Below are positions 1-9,163 of a stretch of DNA of 64,000 bases, one piece after another. This DNA comes from DASWJZ01 sp963792885 (GTDB taxonomy: Bacteria; Pseudomonadota; Alphaproteobacteria; Rhizobiales; Afifellaceae). The stretch covers positions 992,001-1,056,000 of the forward strand of contig CAWBXX010000002.1 in the NCBI GenBank assembly GCA_963792885.1, read 5' to 3'. Positions within the stretch are counted from its first letter, which is position 1, and every line of letters starts with the position of its first letter. The notes beneath the pieces were generated by a model that searched no databases, was not told where the DNA came from, and was given only the letters and a program-made list of their open reading frames with translations. The translations under genes were made by a program, and so were the position numbers.

Positions 1-44
1 CTCAACGCCTATCCAACTCCGGGCAGGATTGGTAGCATTTGCGA

Positions 45-644
45 ATGAAGATGCGCACGCGGCCTGAGGGCTTTCTTGACGGACAGCTCCTGATTGCCAT
101 GCCCAGCATGGCGGACAAGCGGTTCGCCCGCTCCGTGGTCTATATCTGCGCACATTCCGGCGACGGTGCCATGGGCATCGTCATCAACAAGCTGGCAACT
201 GAAGTGACGTTTCGTGACCTCCTGGTCCAGCTCGATATCGTGCAGCCGGGAAACGAGCCGGACCTCCCGGGCGGTGTCGATAACGTGCGCGTTCATCGCG
301 GCGGCCCGGTAGAGACGGGCAGGGGCTTCGTGCTCCATTCCTCCGATTTTTTCATCGAGAACGCCACGCTTCCGATCGCAGACGGCGTCTGCCTGACGGC
401 GACGCTGGAGATTCTGCGCGCCATCTCCGAGGGCCGCGGGCCCGATCGCGCGCTGCTTGCACTTGGTTATGCCGGCTGGAGGCCTGGGCAGCTTGAGTTC
501 GAGATTCAGTCGAACGGATGGCTGCACAGCCAGGCCGATGGCGGCATCCTTTTCGACGATGACATCGATGCCAAATACGACCGTGCGCTCGCCAAGATCG
601 GCGTCGAACCCGCGATGCTGTCGATCGAGGCGGGCCACGCTTAG
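45..644 (+). CDS. YqgE/AlgH family protein (UPF0301)
   Basis: A 199-residue cytoplasmic protein of the YqgE/AlgH family. Family-typical segments are visible: GQLLIAMPSM near the N-terminus, RSVVYICAHSGDGAMGIVIN, VHRGGPVETGRGFVLH and LALGYAGWRPGQLE. The length is normal for the family. No catalytic residues are known; AlgH was linked to alginate control in Pseudomonas, but the molecular role is unsettled. I chose the ATG at 45; an in-frame TTG at 39 and another ATG at 51 are possible. It converges on the GGDEF/EAL gene with about 30 bp between stops and no clear terminator. Confidence 0.9.
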   Translation: MKMRTRPEGFLDGQLLIAMPSMADKRFARSVVYICAHSGDGAMGIVINKLATEVTFRDLLVQLDIVQPGNEPDLPGGVDNVRVHRGGPVETGRGFVLHSSDFFIENATLPIADGVCLTATLEILRAISEGRGPDRALLALGYAGWRPGQLEFEIQSNGWLHSQADGGILFDDDIDAKYDRALAKIGVEPAMLSIEAGHA

Positions 645-674
645 AGCAGAGGACTGCTCGAGTGCGAGGTCGCG

Positions 675-3554
675 TCAGCTCGCGCGCGCGACGGCCGGGC
701 GGCGACGCACCATCTGTTGTACCATCTGCGCCGACATGGGCCGCCCGTAGATGTAGCCCTGCGCATATTCGCAGCCGGCCTCGGCAAGCTCCGCGATCTC
801 CGCTTCCGTCTCCGCGCCCTCTGCAACGACTTCCATGCCGAGGTCGTGGGCGAGCGTGACGATCGAACGGAGCAGAATCGTGCGCGCCGGCGAGCCGTTC
901 GGGTGCACGAAGGACTTGTCGATCTTGATCGTGTCGAAGGGGAAGCGCTGCAGGTAGGAGAGCGCCGAATAGCCCGTGCCGAAATCGTCGAGCGCCAGCC
1001 CCGCCCCGAGCTCGCGAAGGCGCGTCAGCACCTTCGCCGAATATTCGGGATTCTGCATCACCAGCGACTCGGTGATCTCCAGCTTCAGCGTCTCCGGGGC
1101 GACGCCGGTCCGTGCGATCACCGCCTTCACGTCGTTGATCAGGTCGTGGCGGAGGAGCTGCCGGCTCGACACGTTTATGGAGACGAAGGGGGGCGGCGAG
1201 TTCGGGAGCGCGTTCTGCCACGACGCGAGCTCGCGCGCCGCATGCTCCAGCACATAGAGACCGAGCTGCACGATGAGACCGCTTTCCTCTGCGGCGGCGA
1301 TGAACTCCTTCGGCGGGATGCGCCCGTGCAGCGGGTGCTCCCAGCGCGTCAGCGCCTCGAAGCCGGCGATCGAGTTGTCCGAAAGCCGCACCACCGGCTG
1401 ATAGACGATGTCGATGTTTCCCGCTTCGAGTGCCTTCCGAAGCTCCGCGTCGATGTCGATGCGGCGGCTGCGCATGCCGAAGGCAGGCTCGTAGAACTGG
1501 ATGGTGTCGCCGCCGTAGCGCTTCGCCTGGTAGACCGCAGCCTCCGCCCGCCGGATCTGCTCGTCCGCCGTTCCCTCGTTGGTGGGCGGAGCGATGCCGA
1601 CTGATGCCGTCAGCAGTACGTCGTGGTCGCCGATCGAGATGGCAGCCTTGATGCTCCTGACGAGCTCGCGAGCGAACTGCTCGATCGCCGAAGGATCGGT
1701 CTCCGAGAGGACCAGGAGCGCAAAGGAATCGCCCTGCAAGCGAGCGAGCAAATCCTGCAGCGGCAGGAGCCGCACGATGCGCCGCGCCAGCGCGAGCAGA
1801 ACCAAATCGCCGACGGAATAGCCGAACCCGGCGTTCACCTCCTTGAAGTTGTCGAGGTCGAAGATGATGACGGTCGGCGCGGGAAGCTGTTCGACGCGCG
1901 CCCGCGTCAGCGCGGACTCCAGACGGTCGAGCAGGATCTGGCGGTTCGGCAGGCCGGTCAGGTTGTCGTTCACCGCGTCATGGAGCAGCCGCTCTTCGGC
2001 GAGCTTCTGATCGGTGATATCGGCGATCGTGCCGGAGCAGCGCATGACCTCGCCGTCGGCGCCGACGATCGGTCGCGCGCGGATCGCGAACCACAGGAAG
2101 TGGCCGTCCTCTGAGCGCATACGGAAATCGAGGCTGATCTTGCCGCGTCGCTGGTTGACCACGGCGTCGAGCATGGCGCGGAAGAGGTCGCGCTCGCTCG
2201 GATGGATGAGGCCGAGCCAGTTACGCGCCGGTCCATCGAGCGCGCCACGCTTGAATCCGAGCGCGTATTCGATCTCGCGGCCCGTTTCGATGCGGTCGCG
2301 CGCAGCGTCCCAGTCCCAGATCGAATGACCGGCGCCGACGAGCGCCAGCGCCTTCTGTTCCGCGTCGCTGATCAGCCCCTGCGCCAATGCGCCGCCCGCA
2401 AACGCGTGCTGCATGATGGTGAAGGCGATCAGCATCACGATCAGCACCAGGCCGCCCGCAAGAGCCGGCTGCACCACCGAGTGGTCGATGCGCCCGGTCA
2501 CCGCGAGCCATGCTGCCGTCACCCAGAACACCACGACGATCCAGGTCGGGATCAGCATGATCGCGCGGTCGAAGCCGCGGAATGCGAGCCAGAGCACGAT
2601 GCCGATGCCAACGACTGCCGTCAGCCCGAGCGACAGCCGCGCGATGCCCGCCGCCACGCTCGGATCGATGGCGATCACACCGACAAGGACTGCCAGCCCG
2701 CCGAGCCAAAGAATGGCGAGGTGGCTGTAGCGGACGTGCCAGCGGTGAAGGTGGAGGTAGGTGTAGAGGAAGAAGAGGAGGGCGCCGGCGAGCACCACCT
2801 CCGTGCCGGCGCGCCACGTCGACATGTGGCCGCTCGTGCTCTGGAAGACGCGGCTCCAGAAGCCGAAGTCGATCGAGATATAAGCGAAGACCGCCCAGGC
2901 GAGCGCCGCCGTCGCCGGGAACATGGCGGTTCCCTTGACCACGAAAAGCACGCTCAGGAAAAGCGCCAGGAGCCCAGCGATGCCGAGCACCACGCCGCGA
3001 TAGAGCGTGTAGCTGTTGACCATGCTCTCGTAGGCGTCGGGTCGCCAAAGATGAAGCTCAGGCAGAGAGGAGTCGCTGAGCTCGGCGACGTAGGTGACGA
3101 TGGCGCCCGGGTCGAGCGTGATGCGAAAGATATCGGCTTCGCTGTTCGGCACGCGCTCGGGCGCAAAGCCTTCGCTCGGCGTCACCGCGCGGATACGTTC
3201 CCACCCGAGGTCAGGCCAGATCAGCCCCGAGCCAACCAGCTTGTAGTGGGGAACGACGATCAGCCGCTCAAGCTGCTCGTCGGAAGGATTGGCGAGCGCG
3301 AAGACGATCCAGTCCGACGCGCCCTCAGGATTCTCCGCCGGCACTTCGATACGTCGCACGATCCCGTCGGCGCCAGGCGCGGTCGAGACCTGGATGCGGT
3401 CGCCCTGGTTCAGATAGCGCTCGTACGAGCCGCTGAGGTCGACCACCGGATCGTCGACCTGCAGGGAGACGGCGTCGATGGCGAAAGCGCGGCCCGCGAA
3501 TAGAATTGCGGCGACAAAAAGAACAATGCGCGTGAGAATGGGACCAGCGCGCAA
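675..3554 (-). CDS. 7TM GGDEF/EAL cyclic-di-GMP phosphodiesterase
   Basis: A 959-residue inner-membrane signalling protein. Order: signal peptide (about 1-25, ending GRAFA), a periplasmic domain to about 185, seven or so hydrophobic helices to about 390 (7TMR-DISM-like), a PAS domain (about 405-515), a GGDEF domain and a C-terminal EAL domain (about 705-950). The cyclase motif is degenerate (RLQGDSF instead of RxGGDEF), so diguanylate synthesis is unlikely. The EAL domain keeps EALTRW, NVSSRQ, LEITES, LDDFGTGYS, IKIDKSF and VVAEGAE, so c-di-GMP hydrolysis is expected. The start is TTG, supported by a GGAGGT ribosome site seven bases upstream. The ligand is unknown. Confidence 0.9.
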   Translation of the reverse strand: MRAGPILTRIVLFVAAILFAGRAFAIDAVSLQVDDPVVDLSGSYERYLNQGDRIQVSTAPGADGIVRRIEVPAENPEGASDWIVFALANPSDEQLERLIVVPHYKLVGSGLIWPDLGWERIRAVTPSEGFAPERVPNSEADIFRITLDPGAIVTYVAELSDSSLPELHLWRPDAYESMVNSYTLYRGVVLGIAGLLALFLSVLFVVKGTAMFPATAALAWAVFAYISIDFGFWSRVFQSTSGHMSTWRAGTEVVLAGALLFFLYTYLHLHRWHVRYSHLAILWLGGLAVLVGVIAIDPSVAAGIARLSLGLTAVVGIGIVLWLAFRGFDRAIMLIPTWIVVVFWVTAAWLAVTGRIDHSVVQPALAGGLVLIVMLIAFTIMQHAFAGGALAQGLISDAEQKALALVGAGHSIWDWDAARDRIETGREIEYALGFKRGALDGPARNWLGLIHPSERDLFRAMLDAVVNQRRGKISLDFRMRSEDGHFLWFAIRARPIVGADGEVMRCSGTIADITDQKLAEERLLHDAVNDNLTGLPNRQILLDRLESALTRARVEQLPAPTVIIFDLDNFKEVNAGFGYSVGDLVLLALARRIVRLLPLQDLLARLQGDSFALLVLSETDPSAIEQFARELVRSIKAAISIGDHDVLLTASVGIAPPTNEGTADEQIRRAEAAVYQAKRYGGDTIQFYEPAFGMRSRRIDIDAELRKALEAGNIDIVYQPVVRLSDNSIAGFEALTRWEHPLHGRIPPKEFIAAAEESGLIVQLGLYVLEHAARELASWQNALPNSPPPFVSINVSSRQLLRHDLINDVKAVIARTGVAPETLKLEITESLVMQNPEYSAKVLTRLRELGAGLALDDFGTGYSALSYLQRFPFDTIKIDKSFVHPNGSPARTILLRSIVTLAHDLGMEVVAEGAETEAEIAELAEAGCEYAQGYIYGRPMSAQMVQQMVRRRPAVARAS

Positions 3555-3676
3555 TGCGCCACCTCCGGACGTTTCCGAACGCCAAGCTGTAATGTGCGCC
3601 GCCGGTGTTCACAAGCCGACAAAATTCGGCAAAGGCGTGGCAAAGTCCCCGGATTCCGGGCCGAAAACGGTGCTCT

Positions 3677-4261
3677 TCAGCTCAGGCGATCGTCCGCGAG
3701 GAGCGCAAAAACAATGTGATCCTGCCAGCGCCCGTTGATGCAGACGAGCCCGCGCGCAAGGCCCTCGCGGCGGAAGCCGATCTTCTCGAGAAGCCGCGTC
3801 GACGCAGCGTTGTGCGGCAGGCATGCGGCCTCCAGCCGATGCAGCCGGAGCGCGCTGAAGGCGAACGGAGCGATGGCGCGCACCGCCGCAGTCATGTGTC
3901 CCTTCCCTGCGTGGCGCTCTCCCATCCAGTAGCCGAGCGTTGCCGTCTGCGTCATGCCGCGGCTGACGTTGGAGAGCGTGATCCCGCCGAGGAGAGCGTA
4001 GTCGTTTTGGCGGAAGATGAAGAAGGGATAGGCGCGGTCCTCGCGCACCTCTGAATGGTAGCGCCGGATGCGCCGGCGGAAGGCGGTGCGCGTCAAATCG
4101 TCGGCCGGCCAGGTCGGCTCCCACGGAGTCAGGAACGCGCGGCTCTCCGAGCGGAGCGCGGTCCATGTCGGATAATCGGCGAGGCTCGGCATGCGCATGA
4201 AGAGACCTTCGCCGGGAATGACCGGGGTATCGAATGCCGTCGTCGCGCGCAGGAATGCCAT
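3677..4261 (-). CDS. RimJ/RimL-type GNAT N-acetyltransferase
   Basis: A 194-residue GNAT acetyltransferase of the RimJ/RimL (ribosomal-protein alanine N-acetyltransferase) group. The acetyl-CoA binding stretch GYWMGERHAGKGHMTAA and the C-terminal LEAACLPHNAASTRLLEKIG are clear. It likely transfers acetyl to a protein N-terminus or a small amine; the substrate cannot be read from sequence. The ATG at 4261 lies just downstream of the stop of the M16 peptidase, so thrC, the peptidase and this gene probably form one minus-strand transcript. A TTG at 4270 would overlap the upstream stop. Confidence 0.85.
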   Translation of the reverse strand: MAFLRATTAFDTPVIPGEGLFMRMPSLADYPTWTALRSESRAFLTPWEPTWPADDLTRTAFRRRIRRYHSEVREDRAYPFFIFRQNDYALLGGITLSNVSRGMTQTATLGYWMGERHAGKGHMTAAVRAIAPFAFSALRLHRLEAACLPHNAASTRLLEKIGFRREGLARGLVCINGRWQDHIVFALLADDRLS

Positions 4262-4263
4262 GG

Positions 4264-5544
4264 CTACCAACCCACGGCAGCTTTCTGCCCCGCCATTGTG
4301 GCGGCAATCGCGTCGACGTCGGGAAGCTGCCTCACCGGACCGATGGCAGCGAGCGTTGGTGGGCTCTCAAGCAAGCTCGCCGCAAGGTCGACGAGATCGG
4401 ATTCGCTGACCGCGTCGACCCGCGCCACCATCTCTTCAAGCGCAAGCGGCCGACCGTAGACGAGGATATGCCGTGCCATCTGGCCGGCGCGCGCAACAGG
4501 GCTCTCCAGTGTCATCAGGAGGCCGGCGCGGAGCTGCGTCTTGGCGCGTGCGAGCTCGACGGCGCTGACGCCGTCGGTCATCTTGCGGAATTCGTCGAGG
4601 ACGACGCTCACCAGTTCCCCGATATCGTCTTCCGAGGTTGCCGCTTGGATGCCGAAGAGGCCGGTATCGATGAACGGCCAGTAGAAGGAATAGATGGAAT
4701 AGCAAAGGCCGCGGGTCTCGCGAACCTCTTGGAAGAGCCGCGATGCCATCCCGCCGCCGAGGATTGCAGAAAAGACGTGCGCGGCTGTGAAATTGTCGTC
4801 GAGATAGGTCGGCGCGCCGAAGCCGAGGAGGATCTGCGCTTCCTTGAGCGCCCGCGTTTCCCGCCGCTCGCCGCCTTTGTATTTGCCCGGCTCCGCCTGG
4901 AGCGGAATACGGGCGGAAATGCCGCCGAGATGCTCGCCGGCGCGCCGCACGACTTCGGCGTGATCGATATTTCCTGCCGCCGCGATCACCGTCTGCGGGC
5001 CGCAGTAATGCGTGTCGAGGAAATGCCTGAGATCGCCTGACGTGTGGGCGCGGATCGATTGCGGCGTGCCGAGCACGCTGCGCCCGATCGCCTGGTCCGG
5101 GTAAGCGGCCTCCTGGAAGAGCTCGAACACCCATTCCTCGGGCACGTCGTGCGCAGCGCCGATCTCCTGCAGGATGACGTGCTGCTCGAGTGCCAGCTCG
5201 CCCGGGTCGAGGAGCGGATCGGAGATGATGTCGCCGAGCACGTCGAGCCCAAGCGCGAGGTCGTCCTTCAAGAGGCGAAGGTAGTAGGTTGTGTGATCGA
5301 CGCTCGTCTCGGCGTTCATCTCGCCGCCGACTGTTTCGATCGTCTCGGCGATGTCGCGGGCGCTTCGCCGCGTCGTGCCCTTGAAGGCCATGTGCTCGAG
5401 GAGATGCGAGATGCCGTGCTCGCGTTTCGTCTCCGAGCGCGCCCCGGCGCCTACCCAGAGCCCGAGCGCCAGGCTCTCCAGGTGGGGCATGTTGTGCGTG
5501 ACGACGGTGATTCCGTTTTCGAGCCTGGTGAGTTCGACGCTCAT
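4264..5544 (-). CDS. M16 family zinc peptidase (processing peptidase-like)
   Basis: A 426-residue M16B metallopeptidase resembling the mitochondrial processing peptidase beta subunit. The zinc motif HxxEH is H47-L-L-E50-H51, and the third ligand E127 lies 76 residues later, as in active members. The C-terminal half is the usual inactive-fold repeat, including a glycine-rich GGGMASRLFQEVRE loop. It should therefore be catalytically active; such proteins degrade peptides in many bacteria. Its ATG overlaps the thrC stop as ATGA, indicating translational coupling. The pairing with thrC is common in Rhizobiales. Confidence 0.92.
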   Translation of the reverse strand: MSVELTRLENGITVVTHNMPHLESLALGLWVGAGARSETKREHGISHLLEHMAFKGTTRRSARDIAETIETVGGEMNAETSVDHTTYYLRLLKDDLALGLDVLGDIISDPLLDPGELALEQHVILQEIGAAHDVPEEWVFELFQEAAYPDQAIGRSVLGTPQSIRAHTSGDLRHFLDTHYCGPQTVIAAAGNIDHAEVVRRAGEHLGGISARIPLQAEPGKYKGGERRETRALKEAQILLGFGAPTYLDDNFTAAHVFSAILGGGMASRLFQEVRETRGLCYSIYSFYWPFIDTGLFGIQAATSEDDIGELVSVVLDEFRKMTDGVSAVELARAKTQLRAGLLMTLESPVARAGQMARHILVYGRPLALEEMVARVDAVSESDLVDLAASLLESPPTLAAIGPVRQLPDVDAIAATMAGQKAAVGW

Positions 5545-6944
5545 CCTACGTGCTCGGCCGCGGCGATGCCCGCTTCAACTGCCAGCTCGACCGCTGCGAG
5601 GTCGGGGGCAAGCGTGCGGTAGTTTTCCTTTCGGGTGAGGATCGCGCGCGCCCATTCGGGAAGCTCGGGGCGCTCGCCGACGGCCGCCTCTACGGCGTCG
5701 GGGAACTTCGCCGGATGCGCTGTCGCAAGCGTCACCATCGGAGCAGCGCCGAGATGTTGCTCCGCCACGGCGACGCCGACCGCGGTATGCGGGTCGACGA
5801 GAATGCCGTCTTCGCGGAAAAGCCGCTCGATCGTCGCCGCGGTTTGAGCCTCGTCGGTTGCGCCGGAGACGAATACCTCGCCGAGCGTCTTTTGCGCCGC
5901 GTCGCCGAGCGTGAAGGCGCCCGACTGCGAGAGTCCCGCCATCAGCCCGCGAACCGAGGCTGCGTCGCGATCCTCCGCCTCGAAGAGGAGCCGCTCGAAA
6001 TTCGAGGAGACCTGGATGTCCATGGAGGGCGAGGAGGTGGGGGTTACGCCGCGCACCTCGTAGCGCCCGGTCTTCATCGTTCGGTCGAGGATGTCGTTGA
6101 CGTTGGTCGCGACGACGAGCCGCTCGATCGGCAGCCCCATGCGCTTCGCCGCGTAGCCCGCGAAGATGTTGCCGAAGTTTCCGGTCGGCACCGTGAAGGA
6201 GACCGGGCGATGCGGCGCGCCGAGCGCGACCGCCGCGGTGAAGTAGTAGACGATCTGCGCGACGATGCGGCCCCAGTTGATCGAGTTCACGCCGGAGAGA
6301 CGCACGCGTTCGCGGAAGCGGGCGTCGTTGAACATAGCCTTCACGAGCGCCTGGCAGTCGTCGAAATTGCCTTCGATCGCGATCGCCTTGACGTTCTTCT
6401 CCCGCGCCGTGGTCATCTGCCGCCGCTGCACGGACGAGACGCGCCCCTCTGGGAAGAGGATCGCGATGTCTGTGCGGCTTCGGCCGCGGAACGCCTCGAT
6501 CGCCGCGCCGCCGGTGTCGCCGGAGGTCGCGCCGACAATGGTCGCCCGCTCGTCGCGCTCGGCGAGGACATGATCCATCAGCCGGGCGAGGAACTGCATC
6601 GCCAGATCCTTGAAGGCGAGCGTCGGCCCGTGGAAAAGCTCAAGCAGGAAGTGGTTCGGCCCGATCTGAACGAGTGGCGCAACCGCCCTATGGCGGAAAG
6701 TCGCATAGGCGTCCTCGATCATGCGCTTGAGTGCCCGGTCGGGAACCTCGCCGCCGGAAAAGAGGCTGATGACCCGGAAGGCCACCTCGGCGTACGGGAG
6801 GCCGGCTAAGCCTGCGATGTCCTGCTTCGAGAGCGCCGGCCAGGTCTCGGGAAGGTAGAGTCCCCCGTCCCGCGCCAGCCCCGCGAGCACGACGTCACGA
6901 AAGCCGAGCGCCGGCGCCTCGCCACGGGTCGACACGTAACGCAC
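5541..6944 (-). CDS. thrC: Threonine synthase
   Basis: A 467-residue PLP enzyme converting O-phosphohomoserine to threonine, the last step of threonine synthesis. The N-terminus YVSTRGEAPALGFRDVVLAG and the PLP-lysine segment GPTLAFKDLAMQF (Lys112) are diagnostic; GATSGDTGGAA binds phosphate. I chose the GTG at 6944, preceded by a GGAGAG site, because family members begin (M)RYVSTRG; a 20-residue extension upstream is open but does not resemble the family. It heads the thrC, M16 peptidase, GNAT cluster and diverges from the HAD gene at 7053 across about 108 bp, which should hold both promoters. Confidence 0.95.
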   Translation of the reverse strand: MRYVSTRGEAPALGFRDVVLAGLARDGGLYLPETWPALSKQDIAGLAGLPYAEVAFRVISLFSGGEVPDRALKRMIEDAYATFRHRAVAPLVQIGPNHFLLELFHGPTLAFKDLAMQFLARLMDHVLAERDERATIVGATSGDTGGAAIEAFRGRSRTDIAILFPEGRVSSVQRRQMTTAREKNVKAIAIEGNFDDCQALVKAMFNDARFRERVRLSGVNSINWGRIVAQIVYYFTAAVALGAPHRPVSFTVPTGNFGNIFAGYAAKRMGLPIERLVVATNVNDILDRTMKTGRYEVRGVTPTSSPSMDIQVSSNFERLLFEAEDRDAASVRGLMAGLSQSGAFTLGDAAQKTLGEVFVSGATDEAQTAATIERLFREDGILVDPHTAVGVAVAEQHLGAAPMVTLATAHPAKFPDAVEAAVGERPELPEWARAILTRKENYRTLAPDLAAVELAVEAGIAAAEHVG

Positions 6945-7052
6945 TCTTCGATCTCTCCGTCCCCAGATCGGGGGGACCCTATAGGGCCGGGCGAATCCGG
7001 GCAAGCGCGCCGCCGGCCTTGCCGCACCGCGAAACCCTGCTAAACGGGCGGT

Positions 7053-7733
7053 ATGCTTATCATTTTCGACTGCGACGGTGTGCTCATCGATTCCGAGATA
7101 CTCTCCGCGGAGGTGGATGCCGCAATCCTGCAGGAATTTGGCTACGAGATCTCGCCTGCGGACCTAGCGCACCGTTTCGCCGGGATCACCACCGAGGGCA
7201 TTTTCGAGGCGATCGCGGCAGAGATCGGCCACGCTTTCCCCGATGACGTCCTCGATCGGGCCAAGCGCGAGACCGACCTGAGACTCAGGAAGGACGTCAA
7301 GGCGATCGATGGCGTCCACGAGATGCTCGACGCGCTCGACGATCCGCGCTGCATCTGCTCGAACTCGCGTTCCGCCAGGCTCGAAGTGTCGCTCGAGAAG
7401 GTCGGGCTCTGGGATCGCTTCCGGCCCTATGTCTTCTCCGCCCAGGAGGTCGGCAGCAAGCGCGGCAAGCCGGCGCCCGACGTATTCCTGCACGCGGCAG
7501 AAGTCTTCGAGACCGATCCGGCCGACGCCATCGTCATCGAGGATTCCACCACGGGCATCACCGGCGCCGTCGCCGCGGGCATGCGCGTGATCGGTTTCAC
7601 TGGCGCCTCGCATTCGTGGCCGGGCCACGCCGACGCGTTGATGGATGCGGGCGCGGTGACGGTGGTGCGGCGCCTCGCCGACGTGCCGCCGACGCTCGAA
7701 GCGCTGCGCGAATGGCGCCAGCCAGTGGCGTGA
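7053..7733 (+). CDS. HAD-superfamily hydrolase (beta-phosphoglucomutase-like)
   Basis: A 226-residue HAD phosphatase. Motif I is FDCDGVLIDSE (nucleophile Asp6, acid/base Asp8), motif II is CSNSRS, motif III Lys lies in GSKRGKPAPDVF and motif IV is VIEDSTTGI. The helical cap sits between motifs I and II, as in subfamily IA proteins such as phosphoglycolate phosphatase and beta-phosphoglucomutase. The substrate is not determinable; many such enzymes act on sugar phosphates. The following 2'-5' RNA ligase-like gene starts inside its last codons (22 bp overlap), suggesting translational coupling. Confidence 0.88.
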   Translation: MLIIFDCDGVLIDSEILSAEVDAAILQEFGYEISPADLAHRFAGITTEGIFEAIAAEIGHAFPDDVLDRAKRETDLRLRKDVKAIDGVHEMLDALDDPRCICSNSRSARLEVSLEKVGLWDRFRPYVFSAQEVGSKRGKPAPDVFLHAAEVFETDPADAIVIEDSTTGITGAVAAGMRVIGFTGASHSWPGHADALMDAGAVTVVRRLADVPPTLEALREWRQPVA

Positions 7734-8243
7734 GCGGCGGGTCCGCTCCGTTCGTCCTGACGCTTGAGATGGACGGCGAGGCCTTCGCCGCCTTCGAGGC
7801 GCTTCGCCGCAGGCACTATGCGCCGGAGCGTAATCTCGTCCCGGCGCACGTGACGCTCTTCTACCGCCTGCCGGGCGAGCGCAGTCGCGGGGTCAAGGCG
7901 CTGCTTCGCGCAGTCACATCGACGGAGAGGCCGATCGAGGTCGAGGTCGGCGGGGCGCGGGCGATGGAGCGCGGCGTCGCGGTGTTCCTCGAAGTCACCC
8001 CGGCTTCACGCGTTCCGCGAGCGACTGGCGGCGGAGTGGTGGCCGTGGCTCGACGATCGGGACAAAGCCGGTTTCCGCCCGCACGTCACGATCCAGACGA
8101 CGGAAAGCGCGGCCGAGGCGCACCGCACGATGCAGAGCCTAAGTCGCGGCGCGCTTCCGCGTCGCCTGCGCGGCGTTGGCCTGCATCTCTGGAGCTACCG
8201 CAACGGCCCCTGGGAGCACGCCGACCTCTTCCGCTTTCGCTAG
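7712..8243 (+). CDS. 2'-5' RNA ligase / cyclic phosphodiesterase family protein (frameshifted)
   Basis: A two-histidine phosphoesterase of about 176 residues. The first HxT motif is in VPAHVTLFYRLPGE and the second in GFRPHVTIQTTES, which lie in different reading frames. Removing one C from the CCCC run at 7998-8001 joins them (VFLEVTRLHAFRERLAAEWW), so an insertion error is likely. Family members act on 2'-5' bonds or 2',3'-cyclic phosphates in RNA; the substrate here is unknown. The start ATG lies inside the preceding HAD gene. The stop overlaps the stop of the convergent transporter by two bases. Confidence 0.8.
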
Positions 8244-9136
8244 CGCTCCGCCAGCGCCGGCTCCTCCGCGCCGGGGACATTGAGGCGCTGCTCGCGCAGG
8301 AAGATGAAGAGGCCCGAAGCGACGATGATCGCGCCGCCAACGAGCGTATGCATCTTCGGGACGTCGCCGAAGACGAAATACCCGAAGACCGTCGCCCAGA
8401 CGATCAGCGAGTACTGGTAGGGAACGACGACTGAGGCCGGCGCGAGTCTCAGCGACTGGTTGACGAGCACGATCGCGACCGCGGCGACGACGCCGAGAAG
8501 AAGCAGGAGCAGGAAGTCGGTGCCGGCGACTGCGGTCCACGCGAACGGCGCGCCGACTGCGCCGAAGACGATGGCTCCGGCGACTTGCGCCCCGGCGAGC
8601 ACCACGTTCGGCGTGCTCCGCACCGCGCGCGTTGCGATCATGAGGAAGGCGTAGGCGATGCTGCCGCAGAGCGCGATAAGCGATCCCACATTGAGCGACG
8701 CCGCGGAAGGATTGAGCGCGATCAGGACGCCGACGAAGCCGACGATGACTGCACTCCACCGATAGGCGCCGACCTTCTCGCGTAAGAGGATCGCGGAAAG
8801 CGCCGTCACGTAAATCGGGCCGGCAAGATAGAAGGTCACCGCGTCGGCGAGCGGGATGTAGCGGACGGCGAAATAGAAGCCCACGGTCTCCGCCGTCGCG
8901 AGCACCGCGCGCAGCAATTGCAGGCGCGGACGCGGGGCGTCGCGGAACGCCCCGGCGCCCGCCTTGAGGACGAAAGGCGCCAGCATCAGCGATGCCGAGA
9001 TCGAGCGGATGAGCAGTATTTGCGCCACGGCATAGGTGGCGACCAGCCACTTGGCCAACGCGTCGTTCACCGAGAACAGCAAGACGGCGAGCAGCATCAG
9101 GCCGATGCCGGCGAGATTGGCGGAGCGTTCTGGCAA
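8240..9136 (-). CDS. EamA/DMT family transporter
   Basis: A 298-residue inner-membrane protein with about ten hydrophobic helices in two EamA repeats, typical of the drug/metabolite transporter superfamily. The first repeat starts LAGIGLMLLAVLLFSVNDALAKW; the second covers GSLIALCGSIAYAFLMIATRA and onward. Members export amino acids, purines or other metabolites; RhaT- and YdcZ-like specificities cannot be told apart here. It converges tail-to-tail with the 2'-5' RNA ligase-like gene and lies 27 bp downstream of gcvPB on the same strand, so it may be read through from the glycine cleavage operon. Confidence 0.88.
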   Translation of the reverse strand: MPERSANLAGIGLMLLAVLLFSVNDALAKWLVATYAVAQILLIRSISASLMLAPFVLKAGAGAFRDAPRPRLQLLRAVLATAETVGFYFAVRYIPLADAVTFYLAGPIYVTALSAILLREKVGAYRWSAVIVGFVGVLIALNPSAASLNVGSLIALCGSIAYAFLMIATRAVRSTPNVVLAGAQVAGAIVFGAVGAPFAWTAVAGTDFLLLLLLGVVAAVAIVLVNQSLRLAPASVVVPYQYSLIVWATVFGYFVFGDVPKMHTLVGGAIIVASGLFIFLREQRLNVPGAEEPALAER

Positions 9137-9163
9137 AGACTCCGGCGGATGGCGCAGCGCCGG

